A stretch of DNA of 64,000 nt from contig NZ_FMBW01000091.1 of NCBI RefSeq assembly GCF_900091725.1, forward strand, positions 62,001 through 126,000. Reading direction: 5' to 3'. The notes under the pieces were generated by a model. That model made no database searches. It was not told the origin of the DNA and worked only from the letters and a program-made list of their open reading frames with translations. Shown piece by piece: positions 33,604 through 45,600 of this stretch. Position numbers and translations under genes: made by a program. Origin of the DNA: Streptomyces sp. DvalAA-43 (GTDB taxonomy: Bacteria; Actinomycetota; Actinomycetes; Streptomycetales; Streptomycetaceae). How positions within the stretch are numbered: position 1 is the stretch's first letter; each line of letters starts with the position of its first letter.

Positions 33604-35166
33604 ATGTCCACGGCCCCGAAGCCGATCGCCCTCCCCGTCGTCGCCGTCACCTGCCTGGAAGACCGCGCCCACGTCGAGCGCGCCGCCGTGCTCGACCTGG
33701 AGGCCGGGGTCCAGCGGCTGCGGCTCGGCCCGGTCGGCGCGCAGGCCGTCGACCGCACCCTCCATGCCGAGCTGACCGCCGACCACCCCGCGACCGTGCT
33801 CGACGTACGGATCGTCCGCGGCTGGACGCCGCGCGGACCGCGGCCGTCCAGCGACGACGACTCCGCCCTGCGCCACCGTGTCCACGTCCTCGAAGAGGAG
33901 CGGCTCGCCCTGGGGCGGCGACGCGACCGGCTCCGTGCCCGCCTCGACCTGCTGGGCGGCCTCGCCGCCGATCTGCTGCGGGAGATCGGTGAGGGCGCCG
34001 GCTCCGGGGAGAGCGAACGGCCGCGCTGGGCCCGGGAACTGGACCGGGTGGACGACGAACGCGATACGCAGGGCGAGCAACTGCGCACCGTGGAGGCCCG
34101 GCTGGCCGCCCTCGCCGTCGAACTCGGCGAGGCCCGGCAGGCCGTGTATCTCGCCGAGGACGAGCCCGCCGAGCTGATCGGTCATATCGAGTTGACCGTG
34201 GAGACCGCGGCCGCCGGTCCGGTCGGGCTGCGCCTGAGCCACCTCACCCCGTGTGCGCTGTGGCGGCCCGCCTACCGGGCCGTGCTCGACGGGGACTCGC
34301 TGACGCTGGAGACCGACGCGGTGGTCTGGCAGCGCACCGGTGAGGACTGGTCGGACGTACGGCTGACGCTGTCGACGGCCCGCTCGGCCCCGGCCACCGA
34401 TCCGCCGGGGCTGGGCGAGGACCGGCTGACGCTCATGGACCGCTCGGCGGCGGAGCGCCGTACGGTCGACGTCGAGCTGCGCGAGGAGGAGATCGGGGCC
34501 CTCGGCCCGGCCCCGGTGCTGGGCCTGCCGGGGGTGGACGACGGTGGCGAGACACGGGTGCTGAGGGCTCCCGCGCCGGTCTCGGTGCCCGATGACGGTC
34601 GGGCACACCGGGTGCCGCTCTCCGCGTTCACCACGGCCGCGCCCAGTGAGTACGCCTGCGCACCGGAGTTGTCGCCACTGGTCACCCAGGTGGTGCGGTT
34701 CGACAACCGGTCCGGCCACGCGCTGCTCGCCGGTCCCGTGGACCTGGTCCGCGGCAGCGGGTTCAGCGGCCGCGGCACACTGGATTTCACTCCGCCCGGT
34801 GCCCCCGTCGAGCTGGCCTTCGGCAGCCGCGACGACTACCGGGTGGTCCGGCATGCCGAGGAGTCCCGCGACTCCACCACCCTCACCCAGCGGACGGTGG
34901 TCACCCGCACGGTCCGGCTCCATCTGTCCCGGTTCTCCGCCCCCGGGGAGCACGGCGAACGGGTGGTCGCCCTCCGGGAGCGGATCCCCGTCTCCGAGGT
35001 CTCGGCGGTGGAGGTGCGGCTGCGCGAGGACGCGTGCTTCCCGGCGCCCGACCGGGTCGACGCCGAGGGCATCGCCCGCTGGGACGTCCCGCTCCCGCCC
35101 GGCGGCCGCCGCACGGTCACCCTGGTCTACGAGCTGTCGGCGAGCGCCAAGGTCACCGGGCTCTGA
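33604..35166 (+). CDS. Mucoidy-inhibitor-A-like DUF4139 protein
   Basis: A 520-residue paralogue of the upstream gene without the proline-rich insert. It shows the same order: an N-terminal domain (VTCLEDRAHVERAAVLDL), a coiled-coil region (residues about 85-185), a central beta domain with CALWRPAYRAVLDGDSLTLETDAVVWQRTGEDW-like sequence (both paralogues share QRTGEDW), and a C-terminal half with SEYACAPELSPLVTQ and a closing SAKVTGL. The tight pairing suggests that the two products form a complex. Function unknown; no signal peptide is visible in either. Confidence 0.85.
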   Translation: MSTAPKPIALPVVAVTCLEDRAHVERAAVLDLEAGVQRLRLGPVGAQAVDRTLHAELTADHPATVLDVRIVRGWTPRGPRPSSDDDSALRHRVHVLEEERLALGRRRDRLRARLDLLGGLAADLLREIGEGAGSGESERPRWARELDRVDDERDTQGEQLRTVEARLAALAVELGEARQAVYLAEDEPAELIGHIELTVETAAAGPVGLRLSHLTPCALWRPAYRAVLDGDSLTLETDAVVWQRTGEDWSDVRLTLSTARSAPATDPPGLGEDRLTLMDRSAAERRTVDVELREEEIGALGPAPVLGLPGVDDGGETRVLRAPAPVSVPDDGRAHRVPLSAFTTAAPSEYACAPELSPLVTQVVRFDNRSGHALLAGPVDLVRGSGFSGRGTLDFTPPGAPVELAFGSRDDYRVVRHAEESRDSTTLTQRTVVTRTVRLHLSRFSAPGEHGERVVALRERIPVSEVSAVEVRLREDACFPAPDRVDAEGIARWDVPLPPGGRRTVTLVYELSASAKVTGL

Positions 35167-35213
35167 GGCCGGTGACCTCGGCGTGCCGCCGGGGCCGGTG
35201 AGGCGGCCTCCCG

Positions 35214-36629
35214 TCAGCTCGCGGGCGTCCTCGGCGCATCCGGACCGGTCCGCGGCAACCGGGTGGCCCCGGCGGCGGCGAACAGACAGAAGCCGAGCAC
35301 CCACCAGAAGGTGTCGCCGAACGCCCCGGAGATGTCCGGGCCCCGGGCCGACAGCCGGTTCTGCAGGACCACGGCGAGGGCGGCGGTGCCGACCGAACCG
35401 CCCACGGTGTTGAGCAGATTGAGCGCTCCGGACGCGCGTGGCAGGAATTCGGGTTCGATGCGGCTGTAGACGATGTTCATCACGGGCGCGCCGACCATCG
35501 CCATCCCGATGCCACGGACCGCGAGCGCCGACGCGATCGCGATGTCCGGAGGCTCATGGCCGAGCCGGGTGAACGGCACCGTACCCAGCAGAATCAGCCC
35601 GATGCCGGTGACCACGAGGGTTCGTGGCGCGAATCGGTCGATGGTGCGGTTGACCAGCACCGACCCGGCCGCCGCGCCGAGCCCCTGAGGGGCCAGGAGG
35701 AGTCCGGCCCCCCACGCCGACATTCCGCGGCCGGTCTGGAAGTACAGCGGCAGCAGGAACATCGTGCCGAACACCGAGGCGCCCAGGACGAGCAGCGCGA
35801 CGGCTGCGGCCCCGAAGGGCGGCCGGGCGAACAGCCTGGGATCGACCAGCGGTGTGCGGCGGGTCCGCAGCCCGTGCACGGTGAATCCGGCCAGCATCGC
35901 CAGCCCCGCCGACACGCCGATCGTGGCCGGGAGGGTGCGGCCGTGGGCCACCTCGGTCAGCCCGAACACCAGCACGGCCAGTCCGGGCGAGAGCAGCAGG
36001 GCTCCGCGCAGGTCGAAGGCCGTCCGCCGGGTGGAGGGCGGCACCTCGGGCACATGGCGGCGGGCGAGCAGGATGGCGATCGCGCCGATCGGCAGGTTGA
36101 CGAGGAACAGCCACGGCCAGGGCGCCACCGCGAGGATGGAGCCGCCGGCCAGCGGGCCGAGCACCGGTGACAGCAGCGGGACCACCGCGACGACACTGAT
36201 CACCCGCCCGGTGCGGCCGGGGCCCGCGACGCGCGCCAGCAGCGCCTGCCCGGTGGCGGGCAGCAGCCCGCCACCGAGACCCTGGACCACCCGGAACACG
36301 ATCAGGCTGGTCACCGACCAGGCCGACGCGCTCAGCACCGAGCCGAGCAGGAACACCCCCACGGCGACGAGCCATGTCCGCCGGCCGCCGAACCGGTCGG
36401 CCAGCCAGCCGGACGCGGGCACGGCGGCGACGACGGCCAGCAGGTAGGCCGTGGTGACCCACTGGATCTCCGCGACGGAGGCGCCGAACTCGTCGGCCAG
36501 ACTGTCGATGCCGACGCTGACGATGGTGGCGTCCAGCGTGGCCATGAAGGTGCCGAGCACCAGGATGAACGCGGTCCTCAGCAGCTGCTTGTCCACGCGC
36601 ACCGCCGGTGGCACGGCACTGTCGGTCAT
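35214..36629 (-). CDS. DHA2-type MFS exporter (probable siderophore export)
   Basis: A 471-residue transporter with about fourteen hydrophobic helices. Motif A in the 2-3 loop reads GWLADRFGGRRTWL, and motif C-like RVVQGLGGGLLPATG follows, both typical of the drug:H+ antiporter-2 family. Its ATG overlaps the NRPS stop (ATGA, 36626-36629), so it is the last gene of the siderophore operon and is expected to export the finished catecholate. The gene converges on the DUF4139 pair with a 47-bp gap. Confidence 0.85.
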   Translation of the reverse strand: MTDSAVPPAVRVDKQLLRTAFILVLGTFMATLDATIVSVGIDSLADEFGASVAEIQWVTTAYLLAVVAAVPASGWLADRFGGRRTWLVAVGVFLLGSVLSASAWSVTSLIVFRVVQGLGGGLLPATGQALLARVAGPGRTGRVISVVAVVPLLSPVLGPLAGGSILAVAPWPWLFLVNLPIGAIAILLARRHVPEVPPSTRRTAFDLRGALLLSPGLAVLVFGLTEVAHGRTLPATIGVSAGLAMLAGFTVHGLRTRRTPLVDPRLFARPPFGAAAVALLVLGASVFGTMFLLPLYFQTGRGMSAWGAGLLLAPQGLGAAAGSVLVNRTIDRFAPRTLVVTGIGLILLGTVPFTRLGHEPPDIAIASALAVRGIGMAMVGAPVMNIVYSRIEPEFLPRASGALNLLNTVGGSVGTAALAVVLQNRLSARGPDISGAFGDTFWWVLGFCLFAAAGATRLPRTGPDAPRTPAS

Positions 36630-39600
36630 CGGCTCTCCAGGAGATCGCGCACGTCGTTGTCGAGGTGCTTGTCCAGGGTGCGGAGCAGGTCGAGCAGTTC
36701 CTCGGCGAGCCCGTCGACGTCCGTACCGGCCCGGTGGGCGAGCACGCCGGTCCAGCCGTCGCCGTCCGGCATGACGGTCAGGGTCGCGGGGTGGTGCGTG
36801 GACTCCCGGAAGCGGGTTCCCACGACCGTGAGCCCGGGGGCGGGTTCACGGAGCCGGTCCGGGTCGACCGGGTAGTTCTCGAACACCACCAGGCTGTCGA
36901 AGAGCCTGCGCCGCCCGGTCAGCCGTTCCAGGTCGGACAGGGCCACGTGGTGGTGCTCGGCCAGCGCCCGCTGCCGGGACTGCAGTGCGGTGAGGGTGTC
37001 GGCGAGCGTGCCGTCGAGCCGGGCCCGGACGGGCACGGTGTTGGCCAGCAGCCCGATGATCTCCTCGACACCTTCCAGTGCCGGGGGCCGGCAGGAGACC
37101 ATGGCGCCGAAGCAGACGTCGGCCCGGCCGGATCGCCGCGCGAGCAGCACCGCCCACGCACCCTGCACCAGGGTGTTCCGGGTCAGGCCGCGCCCGGCGG
37201 CGAGGCGCGTGAGGCCGGCCACCAGCGCCGCGTCGAACGCGATGACCTCGGGTTCCTGCCAGGCCGGACCGGGGTCGCCGCCGCCCAGGTGGTCGCCCTC
37301 GGGCAGTCCGTCGAGCTCGGCCGCCCAGGCGCCGAGGTCGGGCTCGTGCTCGGCGCACCAGCTCAGGTAGTCGGCGAACGGCACGGGGGCCGGCAGCTCC
37401 GGGGCCCGGCCGCGCACCCGCGCCGTGTAGAGGGCGAACAGCTCGGTGAGGATGCGCGGGGCCGACCAGCCGTCGGAGAGCACATGGTGGCTGGTCAGCA
37501 CCAGGTCGGCACGGTCGGGGCCGCGCCGGATGACGGTGAGGCGGAGGAGCGGTCCCCGGGCGGGATCGAACGGCTCGGCGAGGTCGGCCGCCAGCAGCTC
37601 GTCGGCGGGCCCGTCGCAGACGAGGAGGTCCGGCCCGTCGCAGACGCGGAAGTCCGGCCGGGGCGACACGGGGATCACCGCCAGGGAGGCGGGGAACACG
37701 GCGCCCAGGTTCGGGTGACGGGCCAGCAGATCGTCGCCCGCGGCCCGCAGGGCATCGGTGTCGAGCCGGCCGGCGAGGGAGAACGTCGACTGCACGGTGT
37801 ACGGGTCGGGGCGCTCGGTGCGCGAGTGCCGCAGCATCACCTCCTGCAACGGGGTGAGCGGCTGTACTCCGGCGACCGGGCGGTCCCGGTCGAGTGCCCC
37901 GATCTCCGGTGCGGCGGCGATCCGCAGCAGTGCGGTCCGCAGGTGCCCGGCCAGGTCCTCGATCCCGGCGGCGGTGAACAGCGCGGACGGCCAGGTGATC
38001 CGGATCCCGAGCGCGTCGTCGCGCACGAGGGCGTTGACCATCAGGCCGTACGGCAGGGGCATCGCGTCGGAGCCGCCCGAACCGAGCGGGTCGGCGTCCG
38101 GGGGCGTCTGCCACGGTGTCTCCCGGTCCGGGGCGCCGGGGTACTGGCCGAGGTAGTTCCAGGCGATCTCCGGTTCCACGGGGTCCAGGAGGCCCGCCGC
38201 GGTGAGGATGCCGTGGCCGAGGCCGTCGCCCTGGGCGCGCAGCCGCTCCCTGACCGCCGTCACGTCGTCGCCCGCGTCGAGCCGTACGGGATGGACGGCG
38301 GTGAACCAGCCGACGGTCTGGGACAGGTCGACCTCCCGCGGGCGGCCGTGGCTCTCCAGCGCGACCAGCACTTCCGGCGTCCCGCGCCAGGCCCGTACGG
38401 CCTGGGCGAGCGCCGTCAGCAGCACGGCGTCCGGGGTGGTGCGGTGGGCGGCCGGCAGGGTCGTGATCAGGGCGCGGGTCGACTCGGCGTCGAGCACGAT
38501 CTCGTGGTGCGTCGCGGTGGCCACGGTGTCCCGGGCGGGGTCGAGCGGGCGGGTGAGGGCCGGTGTGGCGCTCATCCGCCGCCAGTGCGGGAGTTCGGCC
38601 CGCCGGTCGGCGTCGCGCAGCGAACACGCCCAGCCGAGGAACGACTGGCCGTGCCGGGTCAGCGTTCCGCCGGAGTGGGCGTGTTCCAGGTCGTCCAGCA
38701 GAACGCGCCAGGACACCCCGTCGACGACCAGGTGGTGGGCGACGAGGACGAGCCGGCCCGGTCGGTCCGGCCCCGCGTCCACCCACACCGCGCGCAGCAC
38801 GGGGCCGGTGCGCGGGTCCATCGCCTCCCGGGCGGCGGCGATCCCGGAGTCGACGGCGGACCGCAGGTCGCCCCCGGCCCGCACGCCGGTCAGCACGTCG
38901 GCGCCGCTCACCGCTCCGACCGGCGGGATGCGGAGCAGATCGTCGGCCAGGTGGGCCCGCAGTACGTCGTGACGGGCCAGCAGTTCGTCGAGTACGGCCT
39001 GCCAGCTCGTCTCGTCGCCGCCGGGCGGTACGCAGATCTCCACCCACTGGCAGAAGCCGTCGGCGGCCGCTCCGGAGCGGCGCAGCAGATCCCGCATGAC
39101 CGGGGTCAGCGGTGCGTCCCCGACGGCGGGTGCCGCGGCGCCGTCGAGAGCGCGGGCCCGTGCCGCGATGCCCGCGACCGTCTCCCCTTCGAATACGTCC
39201 TTCGGGGTCAGGCCGAGTCCTCGGCGCCGGACCCGGGAGACCAGTTGCAGCGACACGATGCTGTCGCCGCCGATGTCGAAGAAGCTGTCGTCGGGGCCGA
39301 TGTCGTCGGTGCCCAGGATGTCGCGGAAGACTCCGAGCAGTACCGTCTCCGCCTCGGTGGCCGGTTCGCGCCGCGCGGCGGCCGCGGTTCCGGGATCGGG
39401 CAGCGCGGCGGAGTCGAGTTTGCCGCCGGGGGTCAGCGGCAGCCGGTCGATCGGTACGAGTGCCGTCGGCACCATGTGGTCGGGGAGTTGCCCGGCCAGG
39501 TACGCACGTACGCGTGCGGTGTCCAGGTCGGCGCCGTCGGCCGGGATGACATAGCCGACGAGCCTGCCCTCCCGCGTGATCACGGCGCAGGCACGCACAT

Positions 39601-42600
39601 CGGGGTGACCGGTCAGGGCGGACTCGATCTCGCCGAGCTCGACGCGGAAGCCGCGGACCTTGATCTGGTGGTCGGCGCGGCCGAGGAAGACCAGCTGTCC
39701 GTCCGGCCGCCACCGCACCAGGTCGCCCGTGCGGTACATCCGCTCGCCGGGCGGGCCGAACGGGTCGGCCACGAAGGCGGCGGCGGTCAGGGCGGGCCGG
39801 CCGAGGTAGCCGCGGGCCAGGCTCGGCCCGCCGAGGTACAGCTCGCCGGTCACGCCGACGCCGACCGGCTGGAGTCCGCCGTCGAGGACGTAGGCGCGGA
39901 CATGGGGGTCGGGGCGGCCGATCGGCAGCGGCCCGGCGTCGTCCGGGTCGTAGTGCCAGGTCGTGGAGTTGATCGTGACCTCGGTGGGGCCGTAGGCGTT
40001 GAAGAGCGCCCGGCGGCCCCGGCCCCAGCGTCGCGCCAGTTCGGGGTCGAGGCGCTCGGCGCCGACGACGAAGAACACATCGGGGCCGACGGTGCGGTCG
40101 TCGGGCATCGCGGCCAGGAACGAGGGGAGCAGGTTCACTCCGGTCACCCGGTGCTCGATGATGTAGTCGAGCAGTTCGTCGCCGGGGACGCGCACCTCCT
40201 CGGGCGCGATCACGGAGGTGCCGCCGGAGAGCAGCGGCACCATGGTCTGCCAGAACGCGACGTCGAAGCCGGTCGACGCGAAGTGCAGGTACCGGTCGTG
40301 CTCGGTGACGCCGACGACCTCCTCCTGAAGGGCGATCAGGTCGGGCACGCCCCGGTGGGTCACGCCGACGCCCTTGGGCCGCCCGGTGGTGCCGGAGGTG
40401 TAGATGACGTAGGCGAGGGCGTCCTCGGTGAGCGCGGCGCGTGCCTCGGCCGGGTCGGTGTCCGGTACGGAGGCGAGTACGGCCGGGTCGTCCAGCCGCA
40501 GGACCGGGATGTCACGGTCGACGGGCAGGTCGGCGCCGGTCGTCACGGCGGCGGCCGGGGCGATGTCGTCGACCATGTAGGCCAGCCGTTCGCGCGGGTA
40601 GCTCGTGTCCATCGGTACGTACACGGCGCCCGCCTTGGCGACGCCGAACAGGGCCACGGTCATCTCGATGTCACGGCCGAGCAGGACCGCGACCGGGTCC
40701 TGCGGTCGTACCCCGCGCGCGATGAGTGCGTGGGCGACCTGGTTGGCCCGCCGGTCCAGTTCGGCGTAGCCGAGGCTGCGGTCACGGCAGACCAGGGCCT
40801 CGGCGTCGGGCTTGCGGTGCACCCAGGCGGCGAACTCCTCCAGCCAGTGGCCGCGGGCCCTGGCGGGGACGGCGCCGGTGCCGGTACGCAGCATCCGGGC
40901 CCGCTCGTCGGCGTCGAGCGCGGGCAGCCGGATCGCGGGCCGGGCCGGGTCGTCGACGATCTCGCGCAGGAGGTTGTGGAGCCAGCGGCCGTAGTCGCGC
41001 ACGGTCGCCGCGGTGAAGGCGCGCGGCTGGTAGCCGAGGCCGATCGTGATCTCCTCGTCCGGGATCACGATGACGGTCAGCGCGTAGTGCGTGGCGTCGG
41101 TGATGTCCACCCCGGCCAGGTCGAGTCCGGGGGCGAGCGGGGTGCGCTTGCGGCTGGAGAGCGGGAAGTTCTCCATGACCAGCATGGTGTCGAACAGCTC
41201 GCCGACGCCCACCGCCCGCTGGATCCCGGGCAGGCCGACGTGGTGGTGCTCGGCCAGGAGGACGCTCTCTGCGTGCACCTGTGCCATGAGCTCCAGCGCG
41301 CTCTGGTCCTGGGTGTGCCTGACGCGTACCGGGATCGTGGTGCCGAGCTGGCCGATCATCGACTCGACGCCGTCGACCTCGGCGGGGCGCCCGGAGACCG
41401 GGCAGCCGAAGACGACGTCGCGGCGCCCGGTGAGCCTGCCCAGCAGCAGCCCCCACGCCGTCTGGAGCACGGTCGTCAGGGTGACGCCCCGCTCCCGGGC
41501 GAACGCGCGCAGCCGGTCGCTGAACTCGCGGCCCAGCGCGACGGTCTCGCGGCCGGGGCGTTCGACGCCGGTCCCGGTACTCGCGGGGGCCAGCCGTGTG
41601 GCGTCGTCGACGCCGGCCAGCGCGTCCCGCCACGCGGCGAGCGACGCCTCCTGGTCCCGGCCCGCCAGCCAGCGGAAGTACTCCGACAGCCGCGGGGCGG
41701 CGGGGGCGGCGGGGCCGCCGCTCAGCTCCGCGTAGATGGCGAGCAGGGTGCGGCCGACCAGCGGCATCGACCAGCCGTCGAGCAGGGCGTGGTGGTTCGT
41801 GATCACCAGCTTGTGCTCGGCGGGCCCGACCCGGGACAGCAGGAAGCGGATCAGCGGCGGCCGGGCCGGGTCGAAGGGGCGTTCCAGATCGGCGCGGGCC
41901 GCTTCGGGGAACCGGTCGTCCTGGCGCCAGTCCAGGGCGATGTCGGCGGGGATCACCTGCACCACGTCGTCCCCGACCGTGGCCAGGTGGACGCGCAGGG
42001 CGGGGTGGCGGCGCAGCAGTTCGTGGGCGGCCTCGGCCATCCGGGCCGGTTCCAGCTCTCCGGCCAGGGTCGTCACGGCCTGGACGACGTAGACGTCGGT
42101 GTCGTGGTCGTCGCGGACCAGGGTGTGGAAGGACAGCCCGACCTGAAGGGGGGTGGCGGGCAGGACGTCGGCGATGCGGCCGGTGCGTTCGAGGACGTCG
42201 ATGGCGGCCTGGTCGAGGCCGACCAGTGGCAGGTCCGACGGGGTGAGCCCGCCCTCGGTGTGCAGCGCGTGCGCGGCCAGGGCGTCCAGAGCCGCGGCCC
42301 AGGACTGCTGGAGGGCCGCCACGGCGTCGGTGCCGAGCACACCGGTCGCGGCGGTCCACTCGACGGCGAGCCGTGGCTCGTCCTGCTCGTGGACGAAGCA
42401 GTTGAGGGCCAGCACCTGTTCCAGGGCCTTGGCGTCGGGTTCGGTCACCGAGAAGGCGTCGTGTTCCGGGAGGTGCCATCCGGTCCCGGCCAACGGGGCG
42501 AACCGGCCCAGATAGTTGAGGAGCACGTCCGGTGGCGGGGTGGCCGCGAGCTCGGGGCCGGCCTCCGGGTCGAGGTGGCGCAGGACGCCGTAGCCGACCC

Positions 42601-45600
42601 CGCCGTCGGGGACCGCGCGCCGGGCCTCCTTGGCGGCACGGAGCGCCTGCCCGACGTCTTCGGACGCGGGTACGCGCACCGGGTACTCGCTGGTGAACCA
42701 GCCGATGGTGCGGGCCAGGTCGAGGTGTTCGCGGCCGTGGCCCTCCATCGAGACGGTCACCGCGTCGCCGCGCAGGCCCCAGCCCCGCAGGGCGAGCACC
42801 AGTGCGGCCAGCAGCACTTCGTCGACGCCGGCGCGGTACGCCGCGGGCAGGGTGGTCAGCAGTGCCTCGGTGGCCTCGGCCGAGGCCATGGTGACCGAGC
42901 GGTGGGCGGTCGCCACCGTGTCCCGGGCGGGGTCCAGCGGCCGGGCGCCCAGCCGGGACGCGGCGCCGAGCGCGGTCCGCCAGTGGTCGAGTTCGCCGCG
43001 CCGCGCGCCGGATTCGCCCTGGCCGGCAAGGAGGACGGCGTGCCGCCGCCAGGACGCGCCGACCGGGGCGAGGGTGCCGCCCGTGCAGGCCGTGTGCAGG
43101 TCGGGCAGCAGGATGCGCCAGGACACGCCGTCCATGGCGAGGTGGTGCACGACGACGACCAGCCGGTCCGGGGTGCCGTCGTCGGTACGGAGCAGGGCCG
43201 CCCGCAGCAGGTCGCCCGACCTCGGGTCGAGTTCTCCGGCCAGCCTCCGGGCCAGGGCGGTCACGTCCTCGCCGCGGAACTCGCCGACGACGGCCCGTAC
43301 CACGCCGCGGGGCAGTGTCTCCAGGCCGTCGGCCGCCCGCAGCCGCAGGGCGTCGTGGTGGTCGAGCACGGCCTGTACGCCCGTGACCAGGTCGTCGTGG
43401 CCGAGTCCGTCGACGCGCAGGGCGGTCCACTGCGCGTATCCGGCGACGACGTCCACATCGGGGTGCGGGTCGAGCAGACCGCGCACGATCGGCGGGGCGG
43501 GCACGGGCCCGACCGGGTCGTCCACCGGCTCGGGGGCGTCCGCCGGCAGCTCGGCGGAGGCTGCAAGTGCGGCGAAGCTGCGGCGTGCCAGCAGGTCCCG
43601 CGGGCGCAGTCCGAGGCCCGCCGCGCGCAGTCGGCTGCTGACAGTGATCGCGGTGATGCTGTCCCCGCCGAGGGCGTAGAAGTCGTCGTCCACGCCGACC
43701 CGTTCGACGTCGAGCGCCTCGGCGAGGACGGCGCAGAGCAGCCGTTCCCGCTCGGTGCGCGGCTCCCGGCCGCCGCCGGGCAGTGCGGGTGCGGGCAGGG
43801 CGGCGCGATCGAGCTTGCCGTTGGGTGTGACCGGCAGCCGGTCCAGCACCACCACCGCCCCCGGCACCATGTGATCGGGCAGCCGTCCGGCCAGGTGGGC
43901 ACGCGCCTCCTCCCCGGTGACGGAGGGGGACACGATGTAGCCGACCAGCCTGGACGACCGGACCGCGGCGGCGGCCGCGATGACCCCGGGAACCGCCGCG
44001 AGCGCGGCCTCGACCTCTCCGGTCTCCACCCGGTGGCCCCGGATCTTGACCTGTCCGTCGCCCCGGCCCCGGTACTCCAGGCCCCGGCCGGGCACCCAGC
44101 GGGCCAGGTCGCCGGTGCGGTACATCCGCTCGCCCGGCGCGCCGAACGGGTCGGCGACGAAGCGCTCGGCGGTCGCCCCGGGCCTGCCGAGGTAGCCGCG
44201 GGCCAGGTGCGGCCCGGCCAGGTACAGTTCGCCCACCGCGCCGTGCGGCACCGGTTGCAGCGCACTGTCCAGCAGGTGGATCCGGGTGCCCGCGAGGGGG
44301 TGGCCGATGGTCGGTTCGCCGCCGTCGATCCGGGCGGTGGTGCTGTCCACGGTCGCCTCGGTCGGCCCGTACATGTTGCGCGCGGTGATTCCCGAGTCGG
44401 CGATCCGCCGCCACAGCGCGGGCGGGGTGGCTTCGCCGCCGAGAACCAGCAGCGCCGGCCGCCGGTCCAGCAGTCCGGCGTCGACCAGGGGCGAGGCCAT
44501 CGACGGGGTGGTGTCCACGATGTCGATGCCGTCGCGGGCGTACGCGGCGAGCAGGGCGTCGGCGTCGCGGGCGGTCTCGGTGTCGTAGACGTGCAGTTCG
44601 TGCCCGCACAGCAGCCACACCAGGTGGTCGAAGGCGGAGTCGAAGGCGAACGAGTAGGTGTGGGCGGCGCGCAGTCGTCGGCCGGTGGCCCGCTCGGCCT
44701 CGGCGACGACCGTCGACCGCTGGTGGTGCAGCAGCGCGGCCAGGCCGCCGGCCCGGCCGAGCACACCCTTGGGGCGTCCGGTCGAGCCGGAGGTGTGGAT
44801 GACGTAAGCGAGGTGTTCGGGGTGCCGGGGCGCGGACAGTTCACCGGCCGTCAGGGGCGTACCGGACAGCCCGGCGGCCTCGCCGAGCAGGGTGTCCCAC
44901 GGCAGCCCGTCCACCGCACCGGCGGTCAGCACCAGTTCGGGGCGGGTGTCGTCGATCAGCTCGCGCAGCCGTTCGGGCGGGTGTACGGCGTCCAGGGGCA
45001 GGAACGCGGCACCGGCGTCCAGCACCGCCAGCAGCGCGACCACCGAGTCGGCCGAGCGCGGCAGCGCGAGCGCCACGACGTCGTCGGCCCCGATCCCGCG
45101 GGCCCGCAGTGCGCGGGCCACCCGGTGCACCCGGGCCGCCAGTTCCGCCGCGGACAGCCGGTCGTCGCCGCACACCAGGGCCGTGTGCCCCGGACCGGCG
45201 GCGGCCATCGTGTCGAACGCGGTCGGCACGTCCACCGGCGTACCGGGCAGCGCGGGCGGGCACCAGCCGGCCGGCACCCCGGCCGCGTCGCCGGTCAGGG
45301 CGATGCGGCCGACGGACAGGCCGTCGGTCAGCCCGGACAGCAGGGCCCGGAGCCCCGAGAGCAGGCTGTCGACCGCGGCCTGGTCCTTGGCGCGGGCGTC
45401 GACCTCGAAGCCGAGCAGCAGCCCGCCGTCCCGGGTCGGCAGGACGCTCAGGCCCATGTCCTCCGGCGGACCGCCCGCGACGTTGCGCATCACGCCCGCG
45501 GCCCCGGCGAAGTCGAGTGCCAGGTCGAACGCCTTGAGGTTGATCCCGCGTCCGTGCAGCAGCGCGCCCGCGCCGGGCACTGCGAGGTCCCGGGGCAGGT

